This document shows, in pieces, positions 17,855 to 25,815 of a stretch of 64,000 nucleotides of DNA. Source of the stretch: Bog-473 sp049513455 (GTDB lineage: Bacteria; Actinomycetota; Acidimicrobiia; Acidimicrobiales; RAAP-2). The position numbers and the translations under genes are program-made. Positions within the stretch are counted from its first letter, which is position 1; every line of letters starts with the position of its first letter. The stretch is from positions 24,913-88,912 of the forward strand of contig JBEKWB010000007.1 of assembly GCA_049513455.1 (NCBI GenBank). Direction: 5' to 3'. The notes under the pieces were generated by a model. The model ran no database searches and had not been told where the DNA came from. It saw nothing but the letters and a program-made list of their open reading frames with translations.

Positions 17855-18979
17855 CTACGGACGGAGGCCCCGGTAGAAGGCACAGACATCGGGTACGAGG
17901 AGATCGGGCACCTCGAGAGCGGCGAAATGGCCGCCCCGCGGCATCTCCGTCCAGTGCCGGACGTCCCAGGCCTGCTCGGCCCAGGCCCTCGGCGATCGCA
18001 CCGTCTCCTTGGGGAAGATGGCACAGCCCGTGGGAACGTCGATGCGGGAGGCGATGGGCTGCAACTGCCCGGCCCGCATGGCTTCGAGGTAGATGCGGGC
18101 GGCCGAGTTGGCCGTCCCGGTCACCCAGTACAGCGTGATGTTGGCCAAAATGTCGTCCCGGCTGATGGCCGACTCGAGGTCCCCTCCGCAGTCGCTCCAG
18201 GCCCGCAACTTCTCGACGATCCACGCGGCGAGACCAGCGGGCGAATCTGTCAGCCCGTAAGCCAGTGTCTGGGGGCGGGTGGCCTGGATCTGCAGGTAGC
18301 CCGACTCTTCGGCGAAGAACGCCGCGTTGGCGGCCACCCACTCCTTTTCGTTGTCGCGCAGCTCCGATCCGTCCGACCCCTCCGGCGGGCCGGCGGCAAC
18401 CATCGTCAGGTACAAGCCGTAGAGGTGCTCGGGGAAATCGAGTCCGATGTAGTTCGAGACGGTGGCCCCCCAGTCACCGCCCAGGGTGGCGAAGCGGGGA
18501 TAGCCGAGCCGTTCCATGAGCTCCACCATGGCGGCGGCGATGCGCCGGGGATGCCAGCCCCGTTCGGAGGTCGGCCCGGAGAAGCCGAAGCCGGGAAGCG
18601 AGGCACAGACCACGTGGAAGGATTCGCGCAGCGGCTCGATCACACCGAGCATCTCGACGATCGAACCCGGCCACCCGTGCAGGACCAGGAGTGGCAGGGC
18701 GTCCGGCGCGTCGGAGCGGGCATGGATGAAGTGGATCGACTGTCCGTCGATGGTGGCCCTGCCCTGCGGCCAGCCGTTGATGCGGGCTTCCACCGCGCGC
18801 CAGTCGAACCCGTCGGCCCAGTAGCCGACCAGATCCCGCAGGTAGTCCAGGTCGGTGCCGTACTCCCAGGCGGTCCCGGCGAGCTGGTCGGGCCAGCGAG
18901 TGTGACGGAGCCGTTCGGCGAGGTCCGCCAGCACGTCGTCCCCGACGGCCGCGGTGAAGGTCTCGATCCCCGTGCTCAC
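17855..18979 (-). CDS. Epoxide hydrolase (EHN-domain alpha/beta hydrolase)
   Basis: A 374-residue alpha/beta-hydrolase epoxide hydrolase that opens an epoxide to a vicinal diol. Seen: an N-terminal epoxide-hydrolase domain (about residues 5-110, with TRWPDQLAGTAWEYG), the oxyanion HGWPGS (101-106), the nucleophile in GGDWGA (Asp169) and the base in PRGGHFAA (His351). The GTG start at 18979 overlaps the upstream P450 stop (GTGA). This coupling suggests the P450 makes an epoxide that this enzyme hydrolyses. A seven-T run on the coding strand (17823-17817) lies about 30 bases after its stop and may mark transcript termination. Confidence 0.92.
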   Translation of the reverse strand: MSTGIETFTAAVGDDVLADLAERLRHTRWPDQLAGTAWEYGTDLDYLRDLVGYWADGFDWRAVEARINGWPQGRATIDGQSIHFIHARSDAPDALPLLVLHGWPGSIVEMLGVIEPLRESFHVVCASLPGFGFSGPTSERGWHPRRIAAAMVELMERLGYPRFATLGGDWGATVSNYIGLDFPEHLYGLYLTMVAAGPPEGSDGSELRDNEKEWVAANAAFFAEESGYLQIQATRPQTLAYGLTDSPAGLAAWIVEKLRAWSDCGGDLESAISRDDILANITLYWVTGTANSAARIYLEAMRAGQLQPIASRIDVPTGCAIFPKETVRSPRAWAEQAWDVRHWTEMPRGGHFAALEVPDLLVPDVCAFYRGLRP

Positions 18980-20127
18980 CGGACGCTTTCGAACTGCAGC
19001 GGCAGCAGTCGCCACGCCCGAGCCCAGTTCGAGACGTAGCGCTCCGGCTCTCCACGCAGTTCGTACTCGGGCGACCTGGTCAGGAGCTCCTCGAAGGCGA
19101 CCCGTGATTCGAGGCGCGCCAACGCCGCGCCCAGGCAGACATGGATGCCGTGGCCGAAACCCAGATGCCGCGGGGCGTGACGGTGGATGTCGAACACCTC
19201 CGGATCGGGGAACTCCCGGTCGTCGAGGTTGGCCGAGCCCCACAGCAACATCACCCTCGACCCGGCCGGGATGGTGCTGCCGTGCAGTTCCACGTCGCGC
19301 ATGGCGGTGCGGGACAGGGCCTGGGTGGGTGACTCGATCCGCAGCATCTCCTCGATGGCCGCCGGAATGAGAGAGGGATCCCCGGCGAGCTCTGCCCTCT
19401 GGTCCTTGTTCCGGGCCAGCAGCTCGACGCCGTTCCCGATCAACGATGTCGTCGTGTCGTTGCCGGCCACCAAGAGCAGGAAGCAGAAACCCAGCAGATC
19501 GTCGTCGGAAAGACCGTCACCGTCGACCTGGGCCGCCAGGAGTGCGCTCATCAGGTCGTCGGCCGGAGCGTCACGGCGCTCGGCCAGCAGCGATCCGAAC
19601 AGCGTGTAGATGTTCGTCGCCCGACCGGCGATGTCATCCGGACTGGTGACCTCCAAGAAGGCCTCGATCCAGCCCTGGAAGGCTGTGCGGTGCTCCTCGG
19701 GTACGCCGATCAGGTCGCTCATGATGGTGCTGGGGAGGGGACTGGCGAACTCGTGCACCAGGTCCCCACCGCCCGCGGCGGCCATCTTCGTCAGCAGCTC
19801 ATCGGCCACCGCACGCACCCGGGGCTCGAGGTCGGCCACCCGCTTCGGGGTGAAGGCTCGCGAGACCAACCTCCGCAGGGCCGTGTGGCTGGGCGGGTCC
19901 ATATAGATCATTTGCGGTTGCAACTGCGCGGCCTCGGCGACGCCGGCCGAGGAGAACGAGCCCCAATCGTTCACCGCGTTCCAGACATCTTCGAAACGGG
20001 ACAGGACGAACGCTCCGTCGGGCGCCGCATAGACCGGATGCTCGTCGCGCAGGGTCCGGTACACGGCCTGCATCTCCCGCTGAAACGCCGCCGTTGCCGG
20101 GTCGTAGACGAATCCAGTGCGGCTCAT
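18976..20127 (-). CDS. Cytochrome P450 monooxygenase
   Basis: A 383-residue class I P450. Seen: the oxygen-activating I-helix motif AGNDTT (221-226), the K-helix EMLR (260-263) and the heme motif FGHGIHVCLG (Cys331). Unlike the P450 at 9190, it keeps the acid-Thr pair. Start: ATG 20127 sits seven bases after GGGAGG; a GTG immediately before it (20130) is also possible. Translationally coupled to the epoxide hydrolase. Its promoter region holds the two IclR-type operators (20166-20200), so it is probably controlled by the divergent IclR gene. No dedicated ferredoxin is nearby. Confidence 0.94.
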   Translation of the reverse strand: MSRTGFVYDPATAAFQREMQAVYRTLRDEHPVYAAPDGAFVLSRFEDVWNAVNDWGSFSSAGVAEAAQLQPQMIYMDPPSHTALRRLVSRAFTPKRVADLEPRVRAVADELLTKMAAAGGGDLVHEFASPLPSTIMSDLIGVPEEHRTAFQGWIEAFLEVTSPDDIAGRATNIYTLFGSLLAERRDAPADDLMSALLAAQVDGDGLSDDDLLGFCFLLLVAGNDTTTSLIGNGVELLARNKDQRAELAGDPSLIPAAIEEMLRIESPTQALSRTAMRDVELHGSTIPAGSRVMLLWGSANLDDREFPDPEVFDIHRHAPRHLGFGHGIHVCLGAALARLESRVAFEELLTRSPEYELRGEPERYVSNWARAWRLLPLQFESVR

Positions 20128-20164
20128 CACTCACCCTCCCCCCAACCCCGAACGTACCGTCGGG

Positions 20165-20200
20165 TTCCGTATATTCGGAATCCAGATCCGATATATTGGA
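20165..20200. promoter_or_regulatory. Two IclR-type operator palindromes, 21 bp apart
   Basis: Within the P450/IclR divergent gap, TCCGTATATTCGGA (20166-20179) and TCCGATATATTGGA (20187-20200) are near-identical 14-mers. The first extends to a perfect 5-bp inverted repeat, TTCCG-N6-CGGAA. Start-to-start spacing is 21 bp, two helical turns, so two regulator dimers could bind on the same face. IclR-family operators are known to be AT-centred palindromes of this kind. The sites lie 39-74 bases from the P450 ATG and about 95-130 from the regulator start. Confidence 0.6.
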
Positions 20201-20221
20201 ATTAGGGTACGCCCGCCCGGA

Positions 20222-20275
20222 AACAACGTCAACAACGTCAACAACGTCAATCAGAGTCAACAACGTCAATCAGAT
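20222..20275. repeat. Short AACAACGTC tandem repeat in the regulator leader
   Basis: The 9-mer AACAACGTC is repeated three times in tandem (20222-20248) and appears again at about 20259-20267, with the related AATCAGAGTC and AATCAGATC in between and after. It sits 18-70 bases upstream of the IclR-type gene's start. It is AT-richer than its surroundings. It may be a binding array, part of the leader RNA, or simple slippage expansion; nothing in the sequence decides. Confidence 0.6.
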
Positions 20276-20292
20276 CGACTGAGGGGGTACAC

Positions 20293-21225
20293 GTGACCGG
20301 ACCGTCACCACCGACAGACCGTGTGGTGAGTGTCTTGAACCTCTTGGCGCGTGAGAAGGACAGGCTGAGCGCGTCCGTCATCGCGCGACGCGTGAACGTG
20401 ACCAGCTCCACCTGCGCCACCCTGCTGTCCGCTCTCGAGAGTGCCGACTATGTCGAACGCTTTCCCGACAAGACCTATCGGCTCGGTCCGGGAATGCTCC
20501 CCCTGGCGCAGGCGCTGCAGAGTCGCTTCCCTCTGCTCGGAGCCGCCCACGAAGAGCTGGGTCGGCTCTGCGCCGAGCTCCATTGCGGTGCGACACTCAC
20601 CCGCCAATTCGCCGACCATCTCCGGGTCGTGGTCGCCGTCGGCGCCGATGGGCAGGAGCCCCTCGGCGTCGTTCCCGGGGACCAATTTCCCGTGAGCTTT
20701 CCGTACGGAGCCATCGCCATGGCATGGCGACCCAGCACCGAGGTCGACCAGTGGATCGAATCGGCGCCGACCGTCATGACCAGTGCCGAACGGGAGCACG
20801 AGCGCCGGGTCATGGCCGACATCTGCTCCCGGGGAGTGGGCGTCTGGAGTCTCGAGCCGCGCGCCGCGCCGCTCGTCGAGCGGATCCGATCCATTGTCGG
20901 GGACCTGGCCGCTGGTCCAACCCGCCCGCAGCTCCACGAGCAGCTCACCGAGCTCTTCGCCATCTTCGGTCGCCACGGCTACACGGCGGACGAGTTGGCA
21001 ACCTGCCGGACGCTGTCCGTCGGCTACGTCCTCGCACCCGTGTTCGGAGCGGACGGTCAGCCCCGCTATCAGATCGACCTCCACCTGCTTCGCCCGGCCA
21101 TGAGCCGGGCCGCCCTCGAGCGGGTACTCGAGCGGGTACTCGAGAGCGCGGCACTGCTCACGCGCGTCATCGGGTGCGAATGGCCCGTGACCCTCCGTGC
21201 CCTCAAGGTTCCAGCACGACCTTGA
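20293..21225 (+). CDS. IclR-type transcriptional regulator
   Basis: A 310-residue regulator with an N-terminal winged helix-turn-helix (residues 8-68: DRVVSVLNLL, then SASVIARRVNVTSSTCATLL, then ADYVERFPDKTYRLGPGML), as in IclR proteins. The C-terminal part is a GAF-like effector-binding domain but longer than the usual 250-260 total, with a TRP-rich end lacking clear matches. GTG 20293 is preceded by GAGGGGG. Divergent from the P450-epoxide hydrolase operon and flanked by the zinc ADH/Gfo operon. It probably senses a pathway intermediate. A 12-bp direct repeat near 21118 encodes repeated LERV residues. Confidence 0.85.
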   Translation: MTGPSPPTDRVVSVLNLLAREKDRLSASVIARRVNVTSSTCATLLSALESADYVERFPDKTYRLGPGMLPLAQALQSRFPLLGAAHEELGRLCAELHCGATLTRQFADHLRVVVAVGADGQEPLGVVPGDQFPVSFPYGAIAMAWRPSTEVDQWIESAPTVMTSAEREHERRVMADICSRGVGVWSLEPRAAPLVERIRSIVGDLAAGPTRPQLHEQLTELFAIFGRHGYTADELATCRTLSVGYVLAPVFGADGQPRYQIDLHLLRPAMSRAALERVLERVLESAALLTRVIGCEWPVTLRALKVPARP

Positions 21226-22135
21226 TCGACCCCGAAGCCCGATCCGCCGCCGTGCGGAAGCCCTCCGCCGCCTCGTCGAGAGGGAAGCGCTGGGTGATCA
21301 GCGTGTCGGCGATCTCCGGGTGGGCGGCCAGGAGCTCGACAGCCGTGCCGAAGTCGCTGCCCCCGTCGTGATGCGAGTACGCCATGGCATTGCGCACCGT
21401 CAACTCCTTGGAGAGAAGGGGGACGCCCAGAAGCGGCACCTCGTCGAAGTAGACGGCGAGGAGCAGGAGGGCACCGCCCGGTCGTGCCAGCTCCACGCCG
21501 CTGGCTAACGCAGAGGCGGAGCCGGCCGCGTCGACGACGAGATCGTACTCGCCGCGTGGTGTGCCGGCCCCGAGGCGTTCGCCCGCCTCGATCTGGGCCG
21601 GGTGGCGTGCCAGCAGATCGACTTCGGCTCCCGCGCCCAACGCCCCTGCCACGGCGAGCAAGCCGATCGAACCGCCGCCGATGACTGCCACACGCTGACC
21701 GGCCTCGACCCCCGCCACTCGCAACCCGTGCAGCGCAACGGCGGTCGGCTCCGCCAGGCAGGCATCGGCGACCGGCAGCTCCGGGGGGAGCGGGTGCAGG
21801 CAGCGGTCCGGCACCAGCACCTCATCACACAGTCCCCCGTCGGCGCCCATCCCGTAGAACACCTCGATTCCCGACCGGCAGCGCTGGTAGTTGCCCGTGG
21901 CGCACTGGTCGCAGGTGCCGCACGGGTCGATCGGCTCCACCGCAACCGCGGTCCCGTCGTCGAGGAGGCCGGCGAACTCGTGCCCGAGAGTGAACGGGAA
22001 CGGCGCCCCCCTGGTCATGACCAGGTCGGTGCCGCAGATGCTCGACGACCGCACGCGCACCCGGACGCCGGGGCCCGTCGGCGGGGGGACGTCGCGGACC
22101 TCAATCCCCCTATCCGTGTGCCGTACTGCTCTCAT
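21203..22135 (-). CDS. Zinc-dependent alcohol dehydrogenase (MDR family)
   Basis: A 310-residue medium-chain dehydrogenase, shorter than the usual 340-350. Seen: catalytic zinc ligands in SICGTD (Cys34) and GHEFAG (His52, Glu53), structural zinc cysteines Cys72, Cys75, Cys78 and Cys86 in the CGTCDQCATGNYQRC segment, and the Rossmann GGGSIG motif around residue 165. ATG 22135 overlaps the upstream Gfo/Idh/MocA stop (ATGA). Its 3' end overlaps the convergent IclR gene by 23 bases. Likely oxidises a polyol or hydroxy intermediate; related sorbitol/threonine dehydrogenases do so, the actual substrate is unknown. Confidence 0.9.
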   Translation of the reverse strand: MRAVRHTDRGIEVRDVPPPTGPGVRVRVRSSSICGTDLVMTRGAPFPFTLGHEFAGLLDDGTAVAVEPIDPCGTCDQCATGNYQRCRSGIEVFYGMGADGGLCDEVLVPDRCLHPLPPELPVADACLAEPTAVALHGLRVAGVEAGQRVAVIGGGSIGLLAVAGALGAGAEVDLLARHPAQIEAGERLGAGTPRGEYDLVVDAAGSASALASGVELARPGGALLLLAVYFDEVPLLGVPLLSKELTVRNAMAYSHHDGGSDFGTAVELLAAHPEIADTLITQRFPLDEAAEGFRTAADRASGSIKVVLEP

Positions 22136-23235
22136 CGGTCCGCCGTCTCGATCTCCACCCACGTGCGGTCCCGTGCGGACTGGCGGATGGCGTCGATGAC
22201 GACCATGTTGGCCACGCCGTCGGCGAAGGTGGCCGGGGCCGGGTCATCGGGCAACGGCCGGCCGGAGAGGCGCGCGTGCAACGACCCGAACAGGCGCGTG
22301 TACGGGGCCAGGTCGATCCCCGTGGCGTGCATGAGGTCGTAGGCCGTCACCATCAGGTCCGCCGGTGGCGGATCCGGTGGCGGATAGACCAGATCGGGCG
22401 GTGTGGGAACCACGTGGCTCCCGTGCGCGTCCCCTGTCCGGACCACGTCCCCCTCGACCCAGGCCGTGCCGGTGGTGCCCACCACTCGCGCCGCCACCAG
22501 GGGTGGTCCCCACGCGGCCGCCGAGCTGGCCATGATCCCCTCGACCCCCGTCGCCAGCCGGAAATGGACCATGTAGCTGTCTTCGGCGGTCATCGCGCGG
22601 GGGGCCACGTTCGCCAGGGTCGCGCTGACGCCATCGAACTCGCCCAGGGTGACGCGGATCTGGTCGATGACGTGGGACCCGTGCGCTCCCAGCCACCCGC
22701 CCCCCTGCGCGGCATCGGACCACCAGTCCGGCAGCTCCGCGGCGGGATCGGCGAGGAGCGGCATGTCCAGCAGGAACGTGGCCAGCTTCGGCTCCCCGAT
22801 GGAGCCGGCGCGCACGGTGCGCGTGAGCAGCGCTTGACCGGTGGCGAATCGGAACTCCGTGCCCAGCAGATGGACGACACCGGCGGCATCTGCCGCCTCT
22901 TCCATACGGCGCGCTTGCGCTGCATCGGCGGCGAACGGCTTCTCGCACACGACGTGGCGCCCGGCGGCCACCGCCTCCAGGACCAGATCCAAATGTGTAT
23001 GGGGAGGCGTCGCCACGCTCACCACGTCGACACCCGGGAGCGACAGCGCGTCGGTGAGCGAGACCAGCGCGTGCGGTATTCCGAACCGGGTCGCCCGCTC
23101 GCGGGTCCGATCAGGTTTGCGCCCCACGAGCGCCTCCACCCGGAAGCCGGCGGCTTGCAGCGCTCGCACGTGCGTCAGGCACCCGAATCCTGTGCCCACG
23201 ACCACTGCACCCAGTGCATCCCGTTGCGTCCCCAT
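22132..23235 (-). CDS. Gfo/Idh/MocA family oxidoreductase
   Basis: A 367-residue NAD(P)-dependent oxidoreductase. Seen: the Rossmann VVGTGFGCLTH (residues 12-22), ATPPHTH, and the hallmark CEKPFA (Glu98-Lys99-Pro100) whose lysine is catalytic in the family. The C-terminal domain follows the usual beta-sheet layout. First gene of a two-gene operon with the zinc ADH, coupled by ATGA. Members oxidise sugar or cyclitol hydroxyls or reduce imines and ketones; with a zinc ADH it could act on a polyol-like intermediate. Substrate is inference. Confidence 0.9.
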   Translation of the reverse strand: MGTQRDALGAVVVGTGFGCLTHVRALQAAGFRVEALVGRKPDRTRERATRFGIPHALVSLTDALSLPGVDVVSVATPPHTHLDLVLEAVAAGRHVVCEKPFAADAAQARRMEEAADAAGVVHLLGTEFRFATGQALLTRTVRAGSIGEPKLATFLLDMPLLADPAAELPDWWSDAAQGGGWLGAHGSHVIDQIRVTLGEFDGVSATLANVAPRAMTAEDSYMVHFRLATGVEGIMASSAAAWGPPLVAARVVGTTGTAWVEGDVVRTGDAHGSHVVPTPPDLVYPPPDPPPADLMVTAYDLMHATGIDLAPYTRLFGSLHARLSGRPLPDDPAPATFADGVANMVVIDAIRQSARDRTWVEIETADR

Positions 23236-23315
23236 CGATACCCCCGCTCACACAAACCACCCGACGTCGGTCGGATCGTAGCGGTCCGTGCACTCTCCCG
23301 GCGGGTGCGCGCAAG

Positions 23316-23351
23316 GGTGCACCCCGGTCTCAAGGTGCACGCCGGTCTCAG
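23316..23351. repeat. 18-bp imperfect tandem repeat at the end of pdxH
   Basis: GGTGCACCCCGGTCTCAA (23316-23333) is followed directly by GGTGCACGCCGGTCTCAG (23334-23351), with two mismatches. Each contains the palindrome GTGCAC. It straddles the pdxH stop codon. Possibly a local duplication; could also help to form RNA structure at the transcript end. Confidence 0.6.
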
Positions 23352-23947
23352 GGAGACAGCCGCTCCAGCACCCAGCCTCCGGGCTGCGGTCGATAGCGGA
23401 GCCGGTCGTGGAGACGATCCGCCCCCTCCTCCCACAACTCGACCACCTCAGGCCGGATCCGGAAGCCACCCCACCGGGCTGGTCGGGGAGGTCCCGTGTC
23501 CCCGGCGAACGTCTCCGCCAGTTGGGCCACCCGCCGTTCGAGCTCCGCTTTGCTCCCGATCACCTCGCTCTGGTGGCTGACGACGGCGGTCCTGCGGGAT
23601 CCGAGCGGGCGCGACTGCCAATACGCGTTCGACTCCGCGTCGTCGACCTCCTCCACGGCGCCAGAGACCCGGACCTGACGGTGGGCCGGAAGAAACCAGT
23701 GAAAGAGGGCGGCGGCGCACGGATTCGCCTCGAGCTCCCGTCCCTTCTCGCTCTCCCGATCCGTGTAGAAGACGAGACCCCGGTGGTCGAGGGCCCGCAG
23801 CAATACCATTCGGGCGGACGGGAACCCGTCCGCCGTCGCGGTGGCAACTGCCATCGCTTCGGGCATGGTCTCGCCGACCCCCCTTGCCGCCTCGAGCCAC
23901 CGCGAGAGCTGGGTCATCGGTTCGGGATCCACTGACGCTTCGTCCAT
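23348..23947 (-). CDS. pdxH: Pyridoxamine 5'-phosphate oxidase
   Basis: A 199-residue FMN enzyme that oxidises pyridoxamine or pyridoxine 5'-phosphate to pyridoxal 5'-phosphate with oxygen. Seen: the FMN-binding RMVLLRAL and GLVFYTDRESEKGRELEA segments, ALFHWF, RQVRVSG, the YWQSRP(L)GSR substrate segment and the family-specific C-terminal WGGFRIRP...EFW-like and DRLHDRLRYR block. Length is normal (about 200-220). ATG 23947 is preferred over the open frame to 24064, which is not family-like. Monocistronic housekeeping gene separating the catabolic region from the next section. Confidence 0.93.
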   Translation of the reverse strand: MDEASVDPEPMTQLSRWLEAARGVGETMPEAMAVATATADGFPSARMVLLRALDHRGLVFYTDRESEKGRELEANPCAAALFHWFLPAHRQVRVSGAVEEVDDAESNAYWQSRPLGSRRTAVVSHQSEVIGSKAELERRVAQLAETFAGDTGPPRPARWGGFRIRPEVVELWEEGADRLHDRLRYRPQPGGWVLERLSP

Positions 23948-24081
23948 GGCAACAGTCTGGCCGCAAGCCCGGGCCGGCCCTGGCACGGGCGCCCAGACTC
24001 CCGCTCTGAGCTCCGCCCCGACCCCCTGCCGCCAACGCAGCGGTCTACTCTTCTCATAGAGCACGGCCGGAAAGCGGAGAT

Positions 24082-25212
24082 ATGGGCTTGGTCAAGGGAC
24101 TTCGTCGAGGCACACGGTGGGTCGCCTCCTTGGCGGCCGCTCTCGCCATGGGGCTACTCACCGTGGGGATCCCGCCGACTTCTGGCACCGCCTCGGCCGC
24201 AACCCCAGGGACCTTCAACACGGCCGAGTTCGACGTGCCGAGCGGGCTCGCCTTCGGCGGTGGCCACCTCTGGGTCAGCAACCAGGCCGGCAACTCCCTT
24301 ACCGAGATCGACCCGTCGACAGGGGCGTGGATGGGGACCTTCCGGGCCGGCCGTTACGGCTTCAATCATCCGACGGCGATCACCAGCGTCGGTCCGGATC
24401 TCTTCGTGGCCAACGGGTCCGGGTCGCTGAGCGAGGTGCGGGCCGGCAACGGTGCCGCCATCCGGACCATCTCGGGGCCCAAGTTCGGCTTCCTGCACCC
24501 GATCGCTCTGGCGGTTTCCGGCAATACGGTTCTCGTGCTCAACGCCGGCCGCCCGTCGGCCACGCCGGCCGTCGCCGGTTCGATCACCGAGATCGACGCA
24601 CGCACCGGACATCTCCTGCGCAAGGTGTCCGGCTCCTCGTTCGCGTTCGACGACCCGATCGCGCTCGCGGTCTCGGGCCCCGACGCGTACATCGCCGATG
24701 TAGCCAACAACTCTGTGACCGAAATAGACATCACGAGTGGTGCGCTGGTTCGTGTCGTCGCCGGTCAGGGTCTGAACACCCCTGACGGCATCACCGTGGC
24801 GGACGGCCACGTCTGGGTGGCCGATGCCGGGAGCAACGCGGCGACGGACATCGACCAGTCGACCGGCGCTGTTCTGGCCACCGTTACCGACTCGGACGGT
24901 CACTACGGCTTCGGCCGGCCATCGGTGGCGATCCAGTCGGGCGGAAATGTCTTCATCGCCAGCCCCTTCGGAACGAGCCCTATGGTGACCAAGCTATCGG
25001 CCACCACCGGAACGCCGAGTTGGTTCATGTGCAATACCAACGGCCCGTACTACTTCAGCCTCCTCTCGGCCTTCGCCGTCTCGGGCGACCACTTGTGGGT
25101 GGCCAGCCAGTCTGGAGCTAACAGCAAGACGCCGGGGGCGAAGACCGGGTCGCTCACGGAGCTCAACACCGGCAGCGGGGCGCTCATCACAACCCTTCCC
25201 CTGGCCGAGTGA
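24082..25212 (+). CDS. Secreted NHL/YncE-like beta-propeller protein
   Basis: A 376-residue protein with a signal peptide (basic start GLRRGTRW, hydrophobic core to about residue 30, cleavage near TASAATP). The rest is a run of propeller blades: repeats of the form LWVSNQAGNSLTEID, DLFVANGSGSLSEV, VWVADAGSNAATDID, spaced about 45-50 residues. Such exported propellers bind ligands or partners; catalysis is not implied. ATG 24082 with GGAG just upstream, divergent from pdxH. Followed after 19 bases by a SnoaL-like gene. A second secreted propeller is at 29942. Confidence 0.78.
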   Translation: MGLVKGLRRGTRWVASLAAALAMGLLTVGIPPTSGTASAATPGTFNTAEFDVPSGLAFGGGHLWVSNQAGNSLTEIDPSTGAWMGTFRAGRYGFNHPTAITSVGPDLFVANGSGSLSEVRAGNGAAIRTISGPKFGFLHPIALAVSGNTVLVLNAGRPSATPAVAGSITEIDARTGHLLRKVSGSSFAFDDPIALAVSGPDAYIADVANNSVTEIDITSGALVRVVAGQGLNTPDGITVADGHVWVADAGSNAATDIDQSTGAVLATVTDSDGHYGFGRPSVAIQSGGNVFIASPFGTSPMVTKLSATTGTPSWFMCNTNGPYYFSLLSAFAVSGDHLWVASQSGANSKTPGAKTGSLTELNTGSGALITTLPLAE

Positions 25213-25231
25213 ATCACTAAGCTCCGGCGTC

Positions 25232-25642
25232 ATGACCAACGACGCGCAACGAGCTCGCAATGGCGCCACCTTCACCCGGTCCCTGGCCGCGCTGTCGAGG
25301 GGTGACCTCGAAGGTCACCTCGCCGGATGTGGTGACGACTTCGTTCTCGAGCTCCCCTACGCCGATCCCCCGGTGACCGTGACGGGCAAGGATGCCGTCC
25401 GTGCCTACCTCACGCCGGCCCTGGCAACGTTCTCCATGCATCTTGACATCACCCGCCTCATCCATGGCCTCGACCCCGACGTGCTCATCGCCGAATACAC
25501 GAGTGAGGGGCATGTCACGACGACCAACAAGCCCTACGCCAACAGCTATATCGCCATCGTCCGGTTCCGCGACGAGCTCATCTGCGCCCAACGCGAGTAC
25601 TACAACCCGGTGCCGGCCTCACGCGCGCTGGCCGCGCCATGA
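25232..25642 (+). CDS. SnoaL-like domain protein
   Basis: A 136-residue NTF2-fold protein. Seen: the N-terminal helix with LAALSRGDLEGHLAGCGDDF, the LPYADPPVTVTGKDAVRAYL strand-helix, and the IVRFRDELICAQREYYNP end, characteristic of SnoaL-like/ketosteroid-isomerase-like proteins. Starts at ATG 25232, 19 bases after the propeller gene. Function unknown; the fold serves isomerases, hydrolases and non-catalytic binders. Confidence 0.75.
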   Translation: MTNDAQRARNGATFTRSLAALSRGDLEGHLAGCGDDFVLELPYADPPVTVTGKDAVRAYLTPALATFSMHLDITRLIHGLDPDVLIAEYTSEGHVTTTNKPYANSYIAIVRFRDELICAQREYYNPVPASRALAAP

Positions 25643-25713
25643 CGTCGTCCTGAGGGGTTCGGGAGGCGCGTAGACCGGGAACGTGCCGCCCTCCGCGTGT
25701 GCACCGGGGTGCT

Positions 25714-25729
25714 GGCACGAAGGCGTGCC
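25714..25729 (+). terminator. Possible hairpin between SnoaL-like and permease genes
   Basis: GGCACG (25714-25719) and CGTGCC (25724-25729) form a 6-bp stem with a 4-base loop, about 70 bases after the SnoaL-like stop. No T-run follows. Weak candidate for a transcript end before the permease gene. Confidence 0.3.
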
Positions 25730-25815
25730 TTGATGCTGCCCACCTTGGACGTGGACCTGGCCTCGGTTCACACTGTCATAGTGAGGGCGGGAGTGGGCTT
25801 GTCGCCGGGTTCTGC

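Noticed and set aside
17453..19039. 528-codon open frame on the plus strand
   Set aside because: Antisense to an amidohydrolase, epoxide hydrolase and P450 with complete catalytic motifs; no domain in its own product.
20222..20275. Repeat array considered as CRISPR-like
   Set aside because: Units are only 9 bp with no spacers; it is a micro-repeat, not a CRISPR.
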